From contig CAYJNG010000041.1 in NCBI GenBank assembly GCA_964371505.1, positions 1 to 17,927 on the forward strand: a DNA stretch of 17,927 nt, written 5' to 3'. Positions 14,579 to 17,927 of this stretch are shown here, piece by piece. The notes beneath the pieces were generated by a model that had not been told where the DNA came from, did not search any database, and worked only from the letters and a program-made list of their open reading frames with translations. Position numbers and translations under genes: made by a program. The stretch is from CAYJAD01 sp964371505 (GTDB taxonomy: Bacteria > Desulfobacterota > Desulfovibrionia > Desulfovibrionales > Desulfovibrionaceae). How positions within the stretch are numbered: the stretch's first letter is position 1; each line of letters starts with the position of its first letter.

Positions 14579-15352
14579 ATGGATAATAGCCATTCGGTAC
14601 AATCTGTGGTGCGCGCTCTTTGTGTTTTGAAATGCTTTACTGCTGAAAAGACGGAATGGTCTTTAGCGGAGCTTTCTGCACAGGTGCAATTAAATAAAAG
14701 TACTGTATTTCGCATGGTGCACACGCTAAAAGAACAAGGCTTTTTGAGTGTAACACCCAATGGAAAATATATTTTAGGCGCTGAAATGTACCATTTTGCG
14801 GCATGGCTTACAGCCCAAAATAGGCTTAAACGTGAAGCCTTACCCTTTATGCAACATCTTGTGCGCACCTGCGGTGAAAGTGTGGTGCTTGTGCAATATG
14901 AGAATTACCGGTCTGTATGTCTTGAACATGTGGAGAGTAATCAAGTGGTAAAGATTGCCTCCAGTGTGGGCAAGTATGTGCACCCTTTTCTAGGTGCCAC
15001 AGGGCGTATTATTACCTGTTTTCTTGATGCTGAAGAGCTACAAGAAGTGGTGCGCGTGCAGGCGGAATCCTTTGCCACGCAGCCCCCATTTGATATGGAA
15101 GAATGGCGGGCGCAAGGGCGTAAGGATGGCTATCTTATTTCTGTGGGCCAGTTGGATAAAGGGGTGTACGCCATATCTGCGCCTTTATTTAACCATACGG
15201 CGGCGGTTATGGGCTCTTTAAGTATAGTAGGGCCAGAGTTTCGCCTTTCAGATAGCGATACCGAGCATAATATAGCGGCTTTATTGCAAGCATCGCAGGA
15301 AATTTCTACCTTATTTGGATATAAGGTCAAAAGCACTGAACGTGCTTCTTAG
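14579..15352 (+). CDS. IclR-family transcriptional regulator
   Basis: This 257-residue regulator has an N-terminal winged helix-turn-helix (about 6-66: VQSVVRALCVLKCF, then LAELSAQVQLNKSTVFRMVHTLKEQGFL) and a C-terminal IclR ligand-binding domain (about 80-250). Family hallmarks include HPFLGATGR (135-143), WRAQGRKDGYLIS (176-188) and YAISAPLFN (197-205). An open frame exists 17 codons further upstream, but AGGGAG/GGAG precedes the ATG at 14579 and the family alignment begins there. It converges on the amidohydrolase pair, so it is a probable local regulator, by analogy with AllR of enterobacterial allantoin use. Effector and operator are unknown; no obvious operator could be looked for, because the promoter of the operon is outside the window. 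Confidence 0.92.
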   Translation: MDNSHSVQSVVRALCVLKCFTAEKTEWSLAELSAQVQLNKSTVFRMVHTLKEQGFLSVTPNGKYILGAEMYHFAAWLTAQNRLKREALPFMQHLVRTCGESVVLVQYENYRSVCLEHVESNQVVKIASSVGKYVHPFLGATGRIITCFLDAEELQEVVRVQAESFATQPPFDMEEWRAQGRKDGYLISVGQLDKGVYAISAPLFNHTAAVMGSLSIVGPEFRLSDSDTEHNIAALLQASQEISTLFGYKVKSTERAS

Positions 15353-15363
15353 TGGAAAGAGTA

Positions 15364-15398
15364 AAAAAAAGCCTCTCGCTAAACGAAAGGCTTTTTTT
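15364..15398. terminator. Bidirectional terminator between IclR gene and amidohydrolase operon
   Basis: AAAAAAAGCCTCTCG (15364-15378) pairs with CGAAAGGCTTTTTTT (15384-15398) around CTAAA, with one mismatch. A-runs and T-runs flank the G/C core, so it works for both converging transcripts. It ends two bases from the stop codon of the M20 gene. Confidence 0.9.
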
Positions 15399-15400
15399 AT

Positions 15401-16588
15401 TTATAGCTCTTTATCCATGCTAAGTAGGCTGTCTAAGAGTAATTGCGTACCCATAACAAGGTCTTGCTCCTTTGTGCATTCTTCCGGCGAGTGGCTTATA
15501 CCATCCACACTGGGCACAAAAATCATGGCTGTGGGCATAACATAAGAAATGGGGCTGGCATCATGGGAGGCGCCGCTGATCATTTTTTGTATGCTATAGC
15601 CTTTGGTAAGGCCGGCTTGGTAAATATTTTCGGCAAGGGCTTCACTAAGCTTGGCGGAAGGTTTGTCGATTTGCAAATCCATGCTAAAAGAGCAAGAAGG
15701 CATGGCGGTGAAGCATTCTTGTAAGTACGCTGCGCCGCGCTCAATGTCTGCATGGTCAATGGCGCGCATCTCCACTGTGAATTCTACTTCTTCCGGCACC
15801 ACACAAATATGCCCCGGCTTCACATTCATATAGCCAATATTGCACACCATGGTTTTTTCTTGGCGCATGTACTGCATCCACGCTGTAAGAGCTTGCATGG
15901 CTTCAAAGAGGGCATCTTTGCGCATGTTCATGGGCGTTGTGCCGGAGTGGTTGCTTCTGCCAAACACGTTGCAGCTATAGCGTGTAATGCCGGCAATGGC
16001 TGTAGGCACGCCTAAAGAGATGCTATTTTCGTGTAAAACAATGCCTTGCTCTATGTGCAATTCTAAAAACGCAGCGTATTTTTCTAAGTCGCCTTTAGCT
16101 TCATTAATGTCTTTTTCTGTGAGTTTATAGGCAGCGAGCACGTCCTTGGGGGGAGGGCTTTGCACCATACCGCTAAAGGCACGGCTGCCAAAGGAGCCGC
16201 CTAAGGGGCTGCCTTCTTCGGCATTAAAGCCCACCACTTCAAAGCTGTGTTCCAGTTCTATATTTTGCTCTTTGAGGCATTTGGCAATTTCCACCGCCGC
16301 CATGACACCGTAAGCGCCGTCTAAAATACCACCGGCCTTAACGGAATCAAGGTGAGAGCCGCATAGGATGATTTTGTCAGGGTTTTTGCCTTGCACAAGT
16401 CCAAAAAGGTTACCTAAGGAATCTATGCGCGTGGCTATGCCATGGGCTTCAAGGTCTTTTTGCACATAGTCACGCACAGCGTAAAAGTTTTCGCTAAAGC
16501 CTTCACGAAAAAGCCCTTCTTTTTGCCAACCAATGGCGCCTTGTTCTTTAATGCTTTGTAAAAAGCGTGCTGCTTGTATGGTAGCCAT
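15401..16588 (-). CDS. Allantoate amidohydrolase / N-carbamoyl-amino-acid hydrolase (M20 family)
   Basis: This 395-residue metal-dependent hydrolase removes an ureido (carbamoyl) group from a linear substrate in the cytoplasm. Metal ligands of the family are visible: H79 and D81 in GSHLDS, D90 in GGILDG, E124-E125 in NAEEGS, H178 in ELHIEQG and H366 in GISHSPEE. The dimerisation lid segment RSNHSGTTPM (211-220) holds the conserved substrate-binding histidine H214. AAAGGAG lies six bases before the ATG. It follows the cyclic amidohydrolase gene by 26 bases, so the two are co-transcribed and probably act in sequence. Allantoate, N-carbamoyl amino acids and N-carbamoyl-beta-alanine are all handled by close relatives; allantoate is my first choice from the partner enzyme and the IclR gene. 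Confidence 0.88.
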   Translation of the reverse strand: MATIQAARFLQSIKEQGAIGWQKEGLFREGFSENFYAVRDYVQKDLEAHGIATRIDSLGNLFGLVQGKNPDKIILCGSHLDSVKAGGILDGAYGVMAAVEIAKCLKEQNIELEHSFEVVGFNAEEGSPLGGSFGSRAFSGMVQSPPPKDVLAAYKLTEKDINEAKGDLEKYAAFLELHIEQGIVLHENSISLGVPTAIAGITRYSCNVFGRSNHSGTTPMNMRKDALFEAMQALTAWMQYMRQEKTMVCNIGYMNVKPGHICVVPEEVEFTVEMRAIDHADIERGAAYLQECFTAMPSCSFSMDLQIDKPSAKLSEALAENIYQAGLTKGYSIQKMISGASHDASPISYVMPTAMIFVPSVDGISHSPEECTKEQDLVMGTQLLLDSLLSMDKEL

Positions 16589-16614
16589 GGAAATCTCCTT
16601 TAAAAGTATGGGCG

Positions 16615-17927
16615 TTAGGCGTCTTTTTTAATCCACTGTCCATAGCCATCTTGGGCCACAATTTTACCATGGTCAAATACCAATTTACCGCGCACCCATG
16701 TCATCTTTGGTATGCCGCTCACGGGCATGCCATCTTGAAAGGCGCAAATGTCTTTTGCCATGGTAAACATGTTCTTATGGTCAAGGGTGGTAACTTCATA
16801 AGGATTAAGCAGCACCAAGTCTGCGTCATAGCCAAGGGCTATGTCGCCTTTGCCTTCAAGGCCGTAGATGCGCGCAGGGTTGGTGCACAATAAGGCTATG
16901 GCGCGTTGCAAAGTAATTTTGCCTTCGTGCACATCCTTCATAATAAAGGGAATACGTGTTTCCAGTCCTGGAAAGCCAGCAGGTGCCTTAAAAATATCGT
17001 CAGGGTTGGCTTCTTTTTCTGCTACGGTGTAGGGGGCATGGTCACTGGCGATGACGTCAATGGTGCCGTCCACCACGTATTCCCATAGGCCGTCCACCAA
17101 TTCTTGTTCGCGTAAGGCTGGGTTGCATTTGGCATAGGCGCCGTGCTTTTCAAGAGCTTTGGCATTCATATGCAAGTAATGAGGGCAGGTTTCCACATAT
17201 ACTTCCATACCTTCTGCTTTGGCTTCTTTGGCAAGGGCCACAGCTTCGGGGGTGGAAATATGTACAAGATAGACTCTAGCGCCTTCTTCTTTGGCAAGAG
17301 CCAAGAGTTTTTGTACAGCCAGCACTTCTGCCAGCGGTGGGCGAGAAAGGCAATGGGCGGCAGGGTCAACTCTGCCTTCTTTACGTAGGTTGGCAATGGT
17401 GCCAGCCACAAGGTCATTGTCTTCGGTATGGGCGGCAGCCAATAAGCCTGTTTTGGCTATGCGGCGCACGGCTTCTTGCAGTTCAAAGGTGTTTTTGCTG
17501 GTAAGGCCAATGAATTCTTTATCACGCCCTTCGGGGGCTGCGTGTAAAAAGGTTTTGTAGCCCACAATGCCGGCCTTGCCTATGCGTTCAATTTCGTGAG
17601 GAAACTCACCACCGGCGGCGCCTAAGAAGGCATAGTCCACCACGGCTTGAGGCTTGGCAGCCTCCACACGAGTTTGTAAAATTTCAGGGGAGTATTGCGG
17701 CGGCGAAGAGATGGGATGCTCAATAATAGTGGTGCTGCCTCCAGCGGCGGCGGCATAGGTGCCGGTGGCAAAGGTTTCGCGGTGGGCAGAGCCAGGGTAG
17801 CGTAAGTGCACATGCGGGTCTACGCCGCCAGGCATAAGGTAATTCCCTTGCCCGTCAATAATTTCTTGGGCTTCAAGGCTTTGGCCTTGCGCAAGAAGAG
17901 CGCAAATTTTGCCATCTTTAACGGCAA
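16615..17927 (-). CDS. Allantoinase/hydantoinase-type cyclic amidohydrolase, 5' end outside window
   Basis: The coding frame runs through the right edge. Thirty codons precede the methionine at 17835 (ending EIIDGQGNYLM), so that methionine is internal and the true start lies beyond 17927. Numbering from it, metal-centre residues are H8 and H10 (PHVH), probable carboxylated K94 (VGYKTF), H136 (AAHTED), H192 (VHIST) and D265 (ASDHAPY). VETCPHYL (214-221) and FPGLETRIPF (288-297) favour the allantoinase/dihydroorotase branch over dihydropyrimidinase. The enzyme should open a cyclic ureide ring, giving the linear substrate for the M20 hydrolase encoded downstream. A true dihydroorotase is less likely because the neighbours are not pyrimidine-biosynthesis genes. 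Confidence 0.85.
   Translation of the reverse strand, partial: AVKDGKICALLAQGQSLEAQEIIDGQGNYLMPGGVDPHVHLRYPGSAHRETFATGTYAAAAGGSTTIIEHPISSPPQYSPEILQTRVEAAKPQAVVDYAFLGAAGGEFPHEIERIGKAGIVGYKTFLHAAPEGRDKEFIGLTSKNTFELQEAVRRIAKTGLLAAAHTEDNDLVAGTIANLRKEGRVDPAAHCLSRPPLAEVLAVQKLLALAKEEGARVYLVHISTPEAVALAKEAKAEGMEVYVETCPHYLHMNAKALEKHGAYAKCNPALREQELVDGLWEYVVDGTIDVIASDHAPYTVAEKEANPDDIFKAPAGFPGLETRIPFIMKDVHEGKITLQRAIALLCTNPARIYGLEGKGDIALGYDADLVLLNPYEVTTLDHKNMFTMAKDICAFQDGMPVSGIPKMTWVRGKLVFDHGKIVAQDGYGQWIKKDA

Noticed and set aside
1..17927. CRISPR arrays, tRNA/rRNA genes, insertion sequences, phage genes
   Set aside because: No regularly spaced repeats, cloverleaf or rRNA signatures, transposase or integrase frames were seen on either strand.

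Overview
This window reads as chromosomal DNA of a Gram-negative-like bacterium. The metabolic genes have moderate G+C and the spacers are A+T-rich; Shine-Dalgarno sites are clear and several factor-independent terminators are present. I suspect a deltaproteobacterial (Desulfovibrio-type) anaerobe, because a GT3-GT35 fusion next to GH57 and GH133 enzymes fits that group. This is recall, not something the sequence proves.

Region 1 (about 1-9550, minus strand) is a glycogen/alpha-glucan cluster. In transcription order it holds a GH133 debranching enzyme (7467-9548), a GT4/GT5 glycogen-synthase-like enzyme (5828-7393), a GH57 glycoside hydrolase (4558-5769) and a very large protein (185-4444). 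The large protein joins a eukaryote-type GT3 glycogen synthase to a GT35 alpha-glucan phosphorylase. Chain elongation, phosphorolysis, debranching and glucan remodelling are therefore encoded side by side, with synthesis and breakdown partly on one polypeptide. No ADP-glucose pyrophosphorylase or GH13 branching enzyme is visible.

Region 2 (9549-10417) is a 533-base spacer without a convincing gene but rich in inverted and direct repeats. It is followed by a small plus-strand gene for a 70-residue four-cysteine protein and a bidirectional terminator.

Region 3 (10418-14265) holds an exported protein with a possible GerM-like domain (minus strand). Divergent from it are a six-helix membrane histidine kinase and an OmpR-family response regulator (plus strand), which ends at a strong terminator. 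The kinase and regulator genes look more A+T-rich than the glycogen and amidohydrolase genes.

Region 4 (14266-17927) holds an IclR-family regulator (plus strand). It converges through a shared terminator on a two-gene minus-strand operon: an allantoinase/hydantoinase-type cyclic amidohydrolase, cut by the right edge, and an M20-family allantoate amidohydrolase/N-carbamoyl-amino-acid hydrolase. Together these suggest opening of a cyclic ureide such as allantoin or a hydantoin, then ureido hydrolysis to release nitrogen, probably under control of the IclR protein.

The most striking items are the GT3-GT35 fusion, with an apparently eroded allosteric arginine cluster, and the repeat-dense spacer at 9549-10081.
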